Both the position numbers and the translations under genes were made by a program. DNA of 11,012 bases from Bacteroidales bacterium (GTDB taxonomy: Bacteria; Bacteroidota; Bacteroidia; Bacteroidales; Dysgonomonadaceae), in NCBI GenBank assembly GCA_012518155.1, contig JAAYTC010000389.1, positions 1 through 11,012 of the forward strand, given 5' to 3'. Under the pieces are notes generated by a model. The model saw only the letters and a list, made by a program, of their open reading frames with translations, made no database searches and was not told the DNA's origin. Positions 1-6,513 of the stretch are shown here, in pieces. Each line of letters begins with the position of its first letter. The stretch's first letter is position 1.

Positions 1-93
1 GTCATGGTTGTTTTTATCGCACGAGGCAGCCATTAACGCGCTGACCGCCGTTATGAAAAAGAAAAAATTGAAAGTGGGTTTCATACGCTTCAT
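1..93 (-). CDS. N-terminus of a lipoprotein, cut by the left edge
   Basis: Reading the minus strand from the ATG at 93 down to base 1 gives 31 uninterrupted codons. They encode a lipoprotein signal peptide: basic start MKRMK, a hydrophobic stretch FNFFFFITAVSALMAA, then SC with Cys25 as the likely lipidated residue, followed by polar DKNNHD. The lipobox AASC lacks the classical Leu at -3, but ASC endings are common in Bacteroidales lipoproteins. A second in-frame ATG at 84 (Met4) could also be the start. The gene is divergent from speA and is separated from it by a long intergenic region with tandem repeats. The mature domain lies outside the window, so no function can be given. The call rests on the signal peptide alone. 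The plus-strand reading of the same bases gives no recognisable protein. Confidence 0.6.
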   Translation of the reverse strand, partial: MKRMKPTFNFFFFITAVSALMAASCDKNNHD

Positions 94-153
94 TTGTTAT
101 TGGATTTATTTTCTTAAACGATCTGTTTTCTTTATCGATCTGTATTGTCAAAA

Positions 154-287
154 TTTACATGCCCTGTTTCAAGCAAGATCTACATGCCCTGCTTCCAGCA
201 GAATTTACATTCCCTGTTTCAAGCAGGATCTACATGCCCTGCTTCCAGCAGAATTTACATTCCCTGTTTCAAGCAGGATCTACATGT
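154..287. repeat. 25-bp tandem repeat array, about 5.4 copies, alternating two variants
   Basis: Units begin at 154, 179, 204, 229, 254 and 279 (the last partial). Odd units read TTTACATKCCCTGTTTCAAG then CARGA. Even units read TCTACATGCCCTGCTTCCAG then CAGAA. The higher-order period is therefore exactly 50 bp (151-200, 201-250, 251-286), and the two full copies at 201-250 and 251-286 are identical over their shared length. Each unit holds a small inverted repeat: CTGCT-TCC-AGCAG is perfect in even units, and CTGTT-TCA-AGCAG has one G-T wobble in odd units. The array lies between the divergent lipoprotein gene and speA, upstream of the candidate speA promoter. Its role is unknown. Confidence 0.9.
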
Positions 288-302
288 CATAATTCCCGGC
301 CG

Positions 303-319
303 ATCTATATAATATAGAT
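303..319. repeat. perfect AT-rich inverted repeat in the speA upstream region
   Basis: ATCTATA-TAA-TATAGAT forms two perfect 7-bp arms around a 3-bp centre, 16 bp after the tandem repeat array. The 9-mer ATCTATATA recurs at 485-493 within the speA leader. It could be an operator for the divergent genes or simply AT-rich sequence. No regulator is identifiable here. Confidence 0.5.
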
Positions 320-456
320 GTTCCTTGTGAGGGAAATGTTGCATCGTCACCATTAAAAAACGTTATAATCAGAAGGTAGCCTTTGAAATGACGCGAAAGC
401 AAGAGGTTTTCGTCCCGGTTTTAAGCGGCACCCTCTCAAATGATAAAATTAATGCC

Positions 457-464
457 TATTTTTG
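457..464 (+). promoter_or_regulatory. candidate speA promoter, Bacteroidetes -7 box
   Basis: TATTTTTG matches the Bacteroidetes primary-sigma -7 consensus TAnnTTTG exactly. No clear TTG -33 element is seen at the usual distance upstream. Transcription would begin near base 470, leaving a leader of about 65 nt before the ATG at 535. This site also argues against the upstream in-frame ATG at 388, which would lie outside such a transcript. Confidence 0.45.
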
Positions 465-469
465 TAGCT

Positions 470-500
470 CGATTCTGTGTATAAATCTATATACAAATCG
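470..500 (+). promoter_or_regulatory. hairpin at the 5' end of the predicted speA leader
   Basis: CGATT (470-474) pairs with AATCG (496-500), and TGTATA (478-483) pairs with TATACA (490-495). This gives an 11-bp stem with a 3-nt bulge (475-477) and a 6-nt loop (484-489). It starts where the TATTTTTG promoter would place the transcript start, so it could stabilise or regulate the speA mRNA. No known riboswitch was recognised. Confidence 0.4.
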
Positions 501-534
501 GTTTTGGTATCACCTTTTAAATGTGTCTGCTGGA

Positions 535-2433
535 ATGAGAAAATGGCGTATTGAAGATTCGGAAGAACTTTATAACATTAACGGTTGGGGGAACGGGTAC
601 TTCTCCATTAACGATAAGGGCCACGTGCAAGTCACCCCTCGCAAACAGGGAGAAAACGGCGTGGACTTGAGCGACTTGATGCGGGAGCTTTACCTGCGCG
701 ACGTGGTTGCCCCGGTATTGATTCGATTCCCCGAAATACTGGATAACCGGATCGAGAAGATATCAAACAGCTTTGCCATCGCGGCGAAGGAGTACGAGTA
801 CAAGGCCAAAAACTACATCGTTTACCCCATTAAGGTAAACCAGATGCGGCAGGTGGTGGAGGAGATCGTGGCCAGCGGGAAGCGATTTAATATTGGCCTG
901 GAGGCAGGCTCTAAACCCGAACTGCATGCCGTGCTCGCGATCAACACGGAGAGCAACTCGCTTATTGTCTGCAACGGTTACAAGGACGAGAGTTACCTGG
1001 AGCTGGCACTGCTGGCAAAGAAGATGGGAAAGCAGGTATTTATCGTGGTGGAAAAACTGAACGAGCTGTCGCTCATCATCGAGATAGCCAAGCGGCTGAA
1101 GGTACGTCCCAACCTGGGAATCAGGGTAAAACTGGCCAGCTCCGGCAGCGGCAAGTGGGAAGAGTCGGGAGGCGACGCCAGCAAGTTCGGACTCAACTCG
1201 AGCGAGTTGCTGGAGGCGATGGAGATTCTTCAGAAGAACAAGATGGGCGACTGTTTCCGGTTGATCCATTTTCATATTGGCAGCCAGATCACCAAGATAC
1301 GACGCATCAAAACGGCCCTCCGTGAAGCGGCACAATTTTACGTGCAGCTCCACGCGATGGGCTTCAACATCGAACTGGTGGACATCGGTGGGGGATTGGG
1401 CGTGGATTACGACGGTACCCGTTCTTCGTTTACCGAAAACAGCATCAACTACTCTATTCAGGAGTACGTGAACGACTCGGTGGCCACTTTCGTGGACGCG
1501 GCCAACAAGAACGACCTGCCTCATCCTAACATCATCACCGAGTCGGGACGCGCGCTCACGGCGCACCACTCGGTATTGGTGTTCGAGGTGTTGGAAACCG
1601 CCACGCTCCCCGAGTGGTCCAACGATCAGGACATTCAGGAGGACGACCACGAGCTGGTAAAAGAACTCTACAAGATATGGGATTCCCTCACGCAGCCGCG
1701 CATGCTGGAATCATGGCACGACGCGCAACAGATACGGGAGGAGTCGCTCGACCTGTTCAGCTTGGGGATGCTCGACCTGAAGACACGCGCGCAAGTGGAA
1801 CAACTCTACTTTTCCATCGCCCGGCAGATTAACGTCACCAGTAACCGGGCTAAACACGCGCCCGAGGAGCTGCGCCAGCTGGCCACCTTGCTGCCCGATA
1901 AATACTTCTGCAACTTCTCGCTGTTTCAATCACTTCCCGACTCGTGGGCGATTGACCAGGTATTTCCCATCATCCCGATCGATCGCTTGGAAGAGCGACC
2001 CGACCGGACGGCCACGCTACAGGATATCACGTGCGACTCCGACGGGAAGATAAACAACTTCGCTTCGCAGGATGGATTTCGTTCGAGTTACCTCCCGGTG
2101 CACTCGATCAAGAGAAACGAACCCTACTACATCGGCGTTTTCTTGGTGGGCGCCTACCAAGAGATATTGGGCGACCTGCATAACCTGTTCGGGGATACCA
2201 ACGTGGTGCATGTCTCTACCAGCGAAACGGGCTACAAGATCGATCAAATAATCGACGGCGAATCGGTGGCCGAAGTGCTGGAATACGCGCAATACAGCCC
2301 CAAGAAGCTGGTACGCACGGTAGAAACGTGGGTAATGAGCTCGGTAAAACAAGGAAAGATCTCGGTGGAGGAGGGGAAAGAGTTTTTATCGAACTACCGC
2401 TCGGGCTTGTACGGGTATACCTACCTGGAGTAA
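535..2433 (+). CDS. speA: biosynthetic arginine decarboxylase (SpeA)
   Basis: This PLP enzyme converts arginine to agmatine and CO2, the first step of agmatine-dependent polyamine synthesis in the cytoplasm. The 632-residue product begins MRKWRIEDSEELYNI and closely resembles Bacteroides SpeA in sequence and length. An N-terminal alanine-racemase-like PLP barrel carries YPIKVNQ, with Lys100 as the Schiff-base lysine. It is followed by HFHIGSQ, the glycine loop GGGLGVDYDGT and the ESGRA segment. The C-terminal half carries DITCDSDG, with Cys500 as the active-site cysteine expected for fold-III decarboxylases. The reading frame is open up to an ATG at 388, but the added 49 residues are unlike the family and a promoter-like site lies inside them, so 535 is chosen. 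The gene converges on the CDF exporter with 15 bp between stops. No hairpin terminator is visible in that gap. Confidence 0.95.
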   Translation: MRKWRIEDSEELYNINGWGNGYFSINDKGHVQVTPRKQGENGVDLSDLMRELYLRDVVAPVLIRFPEILDNRIEKISNSFAIAAKEYEYKAKNYIVYPIKVNQMRQVVEEIVASGKRFNIGLEAGSKPELHAVLAINTESNSLIVCNGYKDESYLELALLAKKMGKQVFIVVEKLNELSLIIEIAKRLKVRPNLGIRVKLASSGSGKWEESGGDASKFGLNSSELLEAMEILQKNKMGDCFRLIHFHIGSQITKIRRIKTALREAAQFYVQLHAMGFNIELVDIGGGLGVDYDGTRSSFTENSINYSIQEYVNDSVATFVDAANKNDLPHPNIITESGRALTAHHSVLVFEVLETATLPEWSNDQDIQEDDHELVKELYKIWDSLTQPRMLESWHDAQQIREESLDLFSLGMLDLKTRAQVEQLYFSIARQINVTSNRAKHAPEELRQLATLLPDKYFCNFSLFQSLPDSWAIDQVFPIIPIDRLEERPDRTATLQDITCDSDGKINNFASQDGFRSSYLPVHSIKRNEPYYIGVFLVGAYQEILGDLHNLFGDTNVVHVSTSETGYKIDQIIDGESVAEVLEYAQYSPKKLVRTVETWVMSSVKQGKISVEEGKEFLSNYRSGLYGYTYLE

Positions 2434-2448
2434 ACGTCTTCTATAGAT

Positions 2449-3339
2449 TCAATAACACTCCTCCATGCTACACTCTTCGCCCACCCGTTCAAACTCGATG
2501 GTGCCATGCTGTATCCCTTGGGCGTAGAGTTTCTCGCGGATCAGGAGCTTCAGCTGCTGTTGCTCTCCCATCGAAAGCGGTTCCACGAGCACCACGTGGG
2601 CAGTCAACACGTTATACTCCCCGTCCACCGACCAGGCATGGAGGTCGTGCACCCCTCCCACCCCATCGATCGACAAGATGGATTGCTTTACCTCCGACAG
2701 GTCGATCTCAAGGGGGCTTCCTTGCAGGATGATATGTAAGCTTTGGCGAATATTACGATACACGTTGAACAGGATATACAGGGCAATCGCGATCGACAGC
2801 AGCGGGTCGATAAAGGGGGCATCCACGAAATACATGATCCCGGCACCCACGAGCACCGCCAGCCAACCGAGCACATCTTCTAACAGGTGCAACGAAACCA
2901 CTTTTTCGTTGATCGAACTTCCCTTTCTCAATCTCAAAACGGCCAGCCCGTTAACCACCACGCCCAGCACGGCCAGCAAAAGCATTCCCTCCACGTTGGG
3001 TTGCTGTGGATTGAACAGGCGCGGAATCGCGTGCACCATGATCAGCACGCTTCCCACGAGAAGGATAACCGAGTTGATGACCGCGCCCAATAGCGAGAAC
3101 CGCTTGTAGCCGTAAGTGAACTCCTTGGTACGGGGTTTCTTGGCAACCTTTTGGAAATACCACGCCAGCCCGAGCGATATGCTGTCGCCCAGGTCGTGCA
3201 CGGCATCCGACAAAATAGCCACGCTGTTTGTCAGTATTCCTCCCACGAACTCGATGATCGTGAAACTCAGGTTCAGGAAAAATGCCGTCTTGATGTTTTT
3301 CACATCTCCATGCTGATGATCGTGATGATGGGTATGCAT
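2449..3339 (-). CDS. cation diffusion facilitator family metal exporter (zinc type)
   Basis: This is a 296-residue inner-membrane antiporter of the CDF family that moves divalent metal ions out of the cytoplasm in exchange for protons. The N-terminus is histidine-rich (MHTHHHDHQHGD), as in CzcD/ZitB-like zinc transporters. Six hydrophobic segments follow, between about residues 18 and 200. The metal site residues appear as H48-x3-D52 in helix 2 (SDAVHDLGDS) and H151-x3-D155 in helix 5 (HLLEDVLGW). The HD/HD combination is typical of zinc-selective members. A C-terminal ferredoxin-like cytoplasmic domain (about 205-290) includes VHDLHAWSVDGEYNVLTAHV. The gene converges on speA and diverges from the MNT/HEPN pair across 110 bp. 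The exact metal (Zn, Cd or Co) is inferred from family patterns and not shown by the sequence. Confidence 0.93.
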   Translation of the reverse strand: MHTHHHDHQHGDVKNIKTAFFLNLSFTIIEFVGGILTNSVAILSDAVHDLGDSISLGLAWYFQKVAKKPRTKEFTYGYKRFSLLGAVINSVILLVGSVLIMVHAIPRLFNPQQPNVEGMLLLAVLGVVVNGLAVLRLRKGSSINEKVVSLHLLEDVLGWLAVLVGAGIMYFVDAPFIDPLLSIAIALYILFNVYRNIRQSLHIILQGSPLEIDLSEVKQSILSIDGVGGVHDLHAWSVDGEYNVLTAHVVLVEPLSMGEQQQLKLLIREKLYAQGIQHGTIEFERVGEECSMEECY

Positions 3340-3437
3340 TGCTGTTTGTTCCTAATAGATTATAACAACGATGAAAAAAGAAAGTTTTTTTCACACCCGA
3401 TTTAACACCGTTACATGGTTTTCAGGGGAAAATGGTG

Positions 3438-3445
3438 TAAATTTG
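3438..3445 (+). promoter_or_regulatory. candidate promoter of the MNT/HEPN module, leaderless
   Basis: TAAATTTG matches the Bacteroidetes -7 consensus TAnnTTTG exactly and ends four bases before the ATG at 3450. A T-rich GTTTTC at 3418-3423 lies near the expected -33 position but is not a clean TTG. With usual spacing, the transcript would start at or next to the A of the ATG, so the mRNA would have essentially no leader. Confidence 0.5.
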
Positions 3446-3449
3446 CTCC

Positions 3450-3770
3450 ATGAAGAAGTCTGACAGTTACATACTCGATAAAATTAAAAAAATCGTTACG
3501 GAAAAAGAACCTTCCGCGAAAGTTTTTCTATACGGTTCTCGTTCCAGAGGAACTGCTCGGGAAAATTCCGATTGGGATATTCTAATCTTGCTGGATAAAG
3601 ACCCTATAAGCATTGACTTAGAACGGAGCATAACATTTCCACTTTATGATTTGGAGTTTGATTTAGGTGAGATAATCAGCCCAACTATTTACAGTGAAAA
3701 AGAATGGGGTCAAAAATATAAATTCACCCCCTTCTATAACAATATTATAAAAGAGGGGAAACTATTATGA
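3450..3770 (+). CDS. MNT-type nucleotidyltransferase, antitoxin of a HEPN/MNT pair
   Basis: This is a 106-residue minimal nucleotidyltransferase domain. The signature is G29-S30-RSRG followed by SDWD, with Asp41 and Asp43 as the metal-binding pair (pattern GSRxRGxxxxxSDxD). Asp71 in FDLGEI is a candidate third carboxylate. In studied MntA/HepT systems the MNT protein is the antitoxin and neutralises its HEPN partner by adding AMP to it. This role is inferred from the family. The stop overlaps the HEPN start by 4 bp (ATGA), so translation is probably coupled. The pair is much more AT-rich than its neighbours, which suggests acquisition by transfer. A stand-alone nucleotidyltransferase of other function is less likely given the partner. 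Confidence 0.88.
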   Translation: MKKSDSYILDKIKKIVTEKEPSAKVFLYGSRSRGTARENSDWDILILLDKDPISIDLERSITFPLYDLEFDLGEIISPTIYSEKEWGQKYKFTPFYNNIIKEGKLL

Positions 3771-4159
3771 CGGAATACAATCCAGAAGATTATATACAAT
3801 ACAGGATTACACGGGCACGAGAGACCATGAAAGAGGTTCGAATGCATATTGAGAATGAATTCTGGAATACCGCGGTGAACAGAATGTACTACGCTTGCTT
3901 TTATGCAGTAAGTGCATTGCTTTTAAGAGATAATATCGAGGCTAAAAGTCATTCAGGTGCTCGCTATCAATTTGGACAACATTTTGTAAAAACCGGTAAA
4001 GTAAATAGAGAATTAGGTCGTCATTATACTGAGCTTTTCGATAAAAGGTTGAAAAGCGACTACAACGATTTTTTCACAAACGATCGAACCTCTGTTTTAG
4101 AATTATACACCAACTCCATGTCTTTTATTGAAACTATAGAATATTTACTGTATAAATAG
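3767..4159 (+). CDS. HEPN domain protein, probable toxin of a HEPN/MNT pair
   Basis: This is a 130-residue all-helical HEPN protein of the UPF0332 type (PF05168-like). The conserved part is AVNRMYYACFYAVSALL (about 36-52), then KSHSGARYQFGQHFVKTG and a late helix ending in FDKRLKSDYND. HEPN toxins are usually RNases using an Rx4-6H motif. Two candidates are visible: R66-x5-H72, and R81-x4-H86 followed by Tyr87. It is not clear from sequence alone which, if either, is catalytic. It starts inside the MNT gene's stop codon and ends 14 bp before the oligopeptidase gene. By analogy with HepT it would be the toxin silenced by AMPylation, but some UPF0332 proteins are not proven toxins. Confidence 0.86.
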   Translation: MTEYNPEDYIQYRITRARETMKEVRMHIENEFWNTAVNRMYYACFYAVSALLLRDNIEAKSHSGARYQFGQHFVKTGKVNRELGRHYTELFDKRLKSDYNDFFTNDRTSVLELYTNSMSFIETIEYLLYK

Positions 4160-4173
4160 CCAACAATCCTAAC

Positions 4174-6312
4174 ATGAAACAGTACAATGCATTGATTATC
4201 GCGATGCTTATCATCGCGTCGTGTAACGTAAAAAAAGAAGAGGTGACTATCACGAAGCAATCTGATTTTCCCGCGCCCCCGGTCGCGGAAGTAATTCCTG
4301 ACACGTTCAACAACTTCGGGCAGGAACGAATCGACTCCTATTTTTGGATGAGAGACAAGAACAACCCCAAAGTAATCGAGTACTTAACAGCCGAAAACGC
4401 GTACACCGATACAGTGATGGCCTCCACGAAGGAATTGCAGGAGTCGATCTACAACGAGATCGTGGGGCGGATGAAGGAGGACGACGAAACGTACCCCTCC
4501 TTCCGGGACGGGTATTTCTATTACAGCCGTACCGAACAGGGAAAGCAGTACCGCACCTATTGCCGGCGCAAAGGTACAATGGAGGCACCCGAGGAGGTTA
4601 TCTTCGATCTCAATAAAATGGCCGAAGGAAAACCGGCGTTTATATTCCGCGGGTATTCCATCAGCCCTGATAACAGCAAGGCGGCTTACTTTTATAACGA
4701 AACGGGCTCATACGCCGAGTTCACGTTAAAAATCAAAGACCTTGCCTCGGGGCAGGACGTGGGGTTCTACGTGGACGGGGCGGCTTCCGTGGCATGGGCT
4801 AACGACAGCAAGACGTTGTTTTACGGCTTGACAGATGAAACCTTACGGCCCAACAAGATCTACCGCCGGATGTTGAACGAGCCCTCGGGCGAACTGGTGT
4901 ATGAAGAGACGGACGTCCGTTTCCGCGCGTACGTGTACGGCAGCAAAACCAAAGAATACATTTTTATTGGCAGTTCGAGTTCCACCACCTCCGAAGAACG
5001 GTATATCCCGGCCGACCGGCCCGCGGAATCGTTCAAGGTGTTCCTTCCCCGGGTGCAGGACGTGGAGTACAGCGTGTACCCGCATAAAGAGAAATTCTTC
5101 GTCCGCTACAAAGACAAGGAGCACCTCAACGGCATGATCTACGAGGTTCCCCTTGCAAGCCACGAAGACCGCTCGACCTGGAAAATGTACCTTCCCCACG
5201 ACAGCGAGGTGCGGGTAGAGGGGATCGATGTGCTGCAGGATTGGGTGTCGCTGGAATTGCGCAGGAACGGGCTGACTGAAATACAGGTGAAGCCGTCGTC
5301 GGGCAGCGGTGAAGCAATCATCATCGCCTTCCCGGAACCGGTCTACTCGGCATGGCTCAGCGGCAATCCCGAGTACGGCGCCACCACCTTCCGGTACTCC
5401 TACACTTCGCTGAACCGCCCCACCACTCTTTACCAGTACGACATCGCGACGGGCGAGACCGATAAGTTAAAGGAACAGGAGATCCCTTCGGGATTTAACC
5501 CGGACGATTATACCGTGGAACGGTTATGGGCGACCGCGCCCGATGGGGTGCAGGTGCCGATGGCCATCGTGTACAAGAAAGGGATAAAGAAAGATGGCAG
5601 CAACCCCACGCTGCTCTACTCTTACGGGAGCTACGGCAGCAGCTCCGACGTGAACTTCAGTGCCAGTATGTATAGCCTGATCGATCGTGGCTTCCTGTTT
5701 GCCATCGCGCAGATCCGGGGAGGAAGCGACCTCGGCGAACAGTGGTACGAAGACGGCAAGCTGTTGAACAAGAAGAATACTTTTACCGACTTCATCGCTT
5801 GCAGCGAACACTTGATTGACGCGGGGTATACTTCACCGGAAAAGTTGACCGCCATGGGCGGCAGTGCCGGCGGACTGTTGATGGGTGCCGTGGTGAACGA
5901 GCGACCCGACCTCTACCAGGCCATCGTGTCGCAAGTGCCTTTCGTGGACGTGATCAACACCATGCTCGACGACACCCTGCCGCTCACCACGGGTGAGTAC
6001 GAGGAGTGGGGCAATCCCAACGAGGAGGAGTATTACAACTACATCCTCTCCTACTCGCCCTACGACAACATCAAGGCGCAAGACTACCCGCACATGCTGG
6101 TCACGGGCGGCATCAACGACTCGCAGGTGCTTTTCCACGAGCCGACCAAGTACGTGGCCAAGCTTCGCTCGATGAAGACCGATGACAATATCGTGTTGCT
6201 GCACATGAACATGGATTCGGGACACGGCGGGGCGACGGGACGGTACGACGGCATCAAGGATACCGCGTTCGAGTTTGCTTTCCTTCTGAACCGCGTCGGG
6301 ATCAACGAATGA
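4174..6312 (+). CDS. ptrB: lipoprotein oligopeptidase B-like serine peptidase (S9A family)
   Basis: This 712-residue prolyl-oligopeptidase-family enzyme cuts short peptides, in oligopeptidase B after Arg or Lys. The N-terminus (MKQYNALIIAMLIIASC) is a lipoprotein signal peptide with Cys17 as the lipid site, so the enzyme acts in the periplasm or on the cell surface. Residues about 30-430 form the beta-propeller gate and 490-705 the alpha/beta hydrolase. The triad is Ser564 (GGSAGG), Asp649 (GGINDSQV) and His684 (DSGHGG). Long stretches match E. coli PtrB, including GKLLNKKNTF and TTGEYEEWGNP. The E608/E610 pair sits where the S1 acidic dyad is known in Salmonella enzyme, supporting basic-residue preference. 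The position matching its Asp462 is Asn494 here. The gene starts 14 bp after the HEPN gene and has no clear promoter of its own. E. coli PtrB is cytoplasmic, so the lipid anchor is a difference. Confidence 0.92.
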   Translation: MKQYNALIIAMLIIASCNVKKEEVTITKQSDFPAPPVAEVIPDTFNNFGQERIDSYFWMRDKNNPKVIEYLTAENAYTDTVMASTKELQESIYNEIVGRMKEDDETYPSFRDGYFYYSRTEQGKQYRTYCRRKGTMEAPEEVIFDLNKMAEGKPAFIFRGYSISPDNSKAAYFYNETGSYAEFTLKIKDLASGQDVGFYVDGAASVAWANDSKTLFYGLTDETLRPNKIYRRMLNEPSGELVYEETDVRFRAYVYGSKTKEYIFIGSSSSTTSEERYIPADRPAESFKVFLPRVQDVEYSVYPHKEKFFVRYKDKEHLNGMIYEVPLASHEDRSTWKMYLPHDSEVRVEGIDVLQDWVSLELRRNGLTEIQVKPSSGSGEAIIIAFPEPVYSAWLSGNPEYGATTFRYSYTSLNRPTTLYQYDIATGETDKLKEQEIPSGFNPDDYTVERLWATAPDGVQVPMAIVYKKGIKKDGSNPTLLYSYGSYGSSSDVNFSASMYSLIDRGFLFAIAQIRGGSDLGEQWYEDGKLLNKKNTFTDFIACSEHLIDAGYTSPEKLTAMGGSAGGLLMGAVVNERPDLYQAIVSQVPFVDVINTMLDDTLPLTTGEYEEWGNPNEEEYYNYILSYSPYDNIKAQDYPHMLVTGGINDSQVLFHEPTKYVAKLRSMKTDDNIVLLHMNMDSGHGGATGRYDGIKDTAFEFAFLLNRVGINE

Positions 6313-6337
6313 TGCAAGATTCATGCGCTGCGTTGCT

Positions 6338-6500
6338 TTACGGCTAAATCTCTCGACTAACAATGTTTCGTGACCCGTTAGCGATTAACAGGCTATCTGA
6401 TAAATAACTCACTTCGCTCAAACAGCTTATCAGATTACGCCTCTTCCATCGAACGGGTACCCCACGTAAAAATTTACAGGTCTTCGAGATTTAGCCGTAA
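6338..6500. repeat. 163-bp nested palindromic element (MITE-like or structured RNA)
   Basis: TTACGGCTAAATCTC (6338-6352) is perfectly complementary to 6486-6500, and the stem extends to TCGA with a 2-nt bulge. Nested inside are CGTG/CACG (6369-6372 with 6463-6466), ACCCGTT/AACGGGT (6373-6379 with 6452-6458), GGC/GCC (6391-6393 with 6439-6441) and ATCTGATAA/TTATCAGAT (6395-6403 with 6427-6435). A 23-nt loop remains at 6404-6426. The order is consistently nested, so a single long cruciform or RNA hairpin is possible. It contains no plausible gene, and no target-site duplication is evident at its ends. It lies 25 bp after the oligopeptidase stop and could also act as a bulky 3' end structure. 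Confidence 0.75.
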
Positions 6501-6513
6501 GATACCCATCAGT

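Noticed and set aside
154..287. Possible CRISPR array
   Set aside because: Units abut directly with a 25-bp period. There are no unique spacers and no cas genes, so this is a tandem repeat.
8..292. Plus-strand 94-codon open frame across the left edge and tandem repeats
   Set aside because: It starts at TTG, half its length is translated tandem repeat, the product resembles nothing known, and the minus strand of 1-93 gives a much better lipoprotein start.
763..1650. Long minus-strand open frame of 295 codons inside speA
   Set aside because: It is antisense to a strongly conserved enzyme and its translation is low-complexity and unlike any family, as expected of a shadow frame in GC-rich coding DNA.
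2434..2448. Bidirectional terminator between speA and the CDF gene
   Set aside because: The 15-bp gap contains no inverted repeat or U-run.
3405..3438. ACACC...GGTGT inverted repeat as an operator for the toxin-antitoxin module
   Set aside because: Only five bases pair across a 24-bp gap, which is common by chance. The flanking bases do not extend it.
5833..6363. Minus-strand 176-codon open frame at the end of the oligopeptidase gene
   Set aside because: It is antisense to the catalytic domain with Ser564, Asp649 and His684. Its translation is a valine/histidine-rich shadow.
6363..6407. Short ATG-started frame (14 codons) within the palindromic element
   Set aside because: It is too short, has no family resemblance, and is explained by the nested inverted repeat structure.
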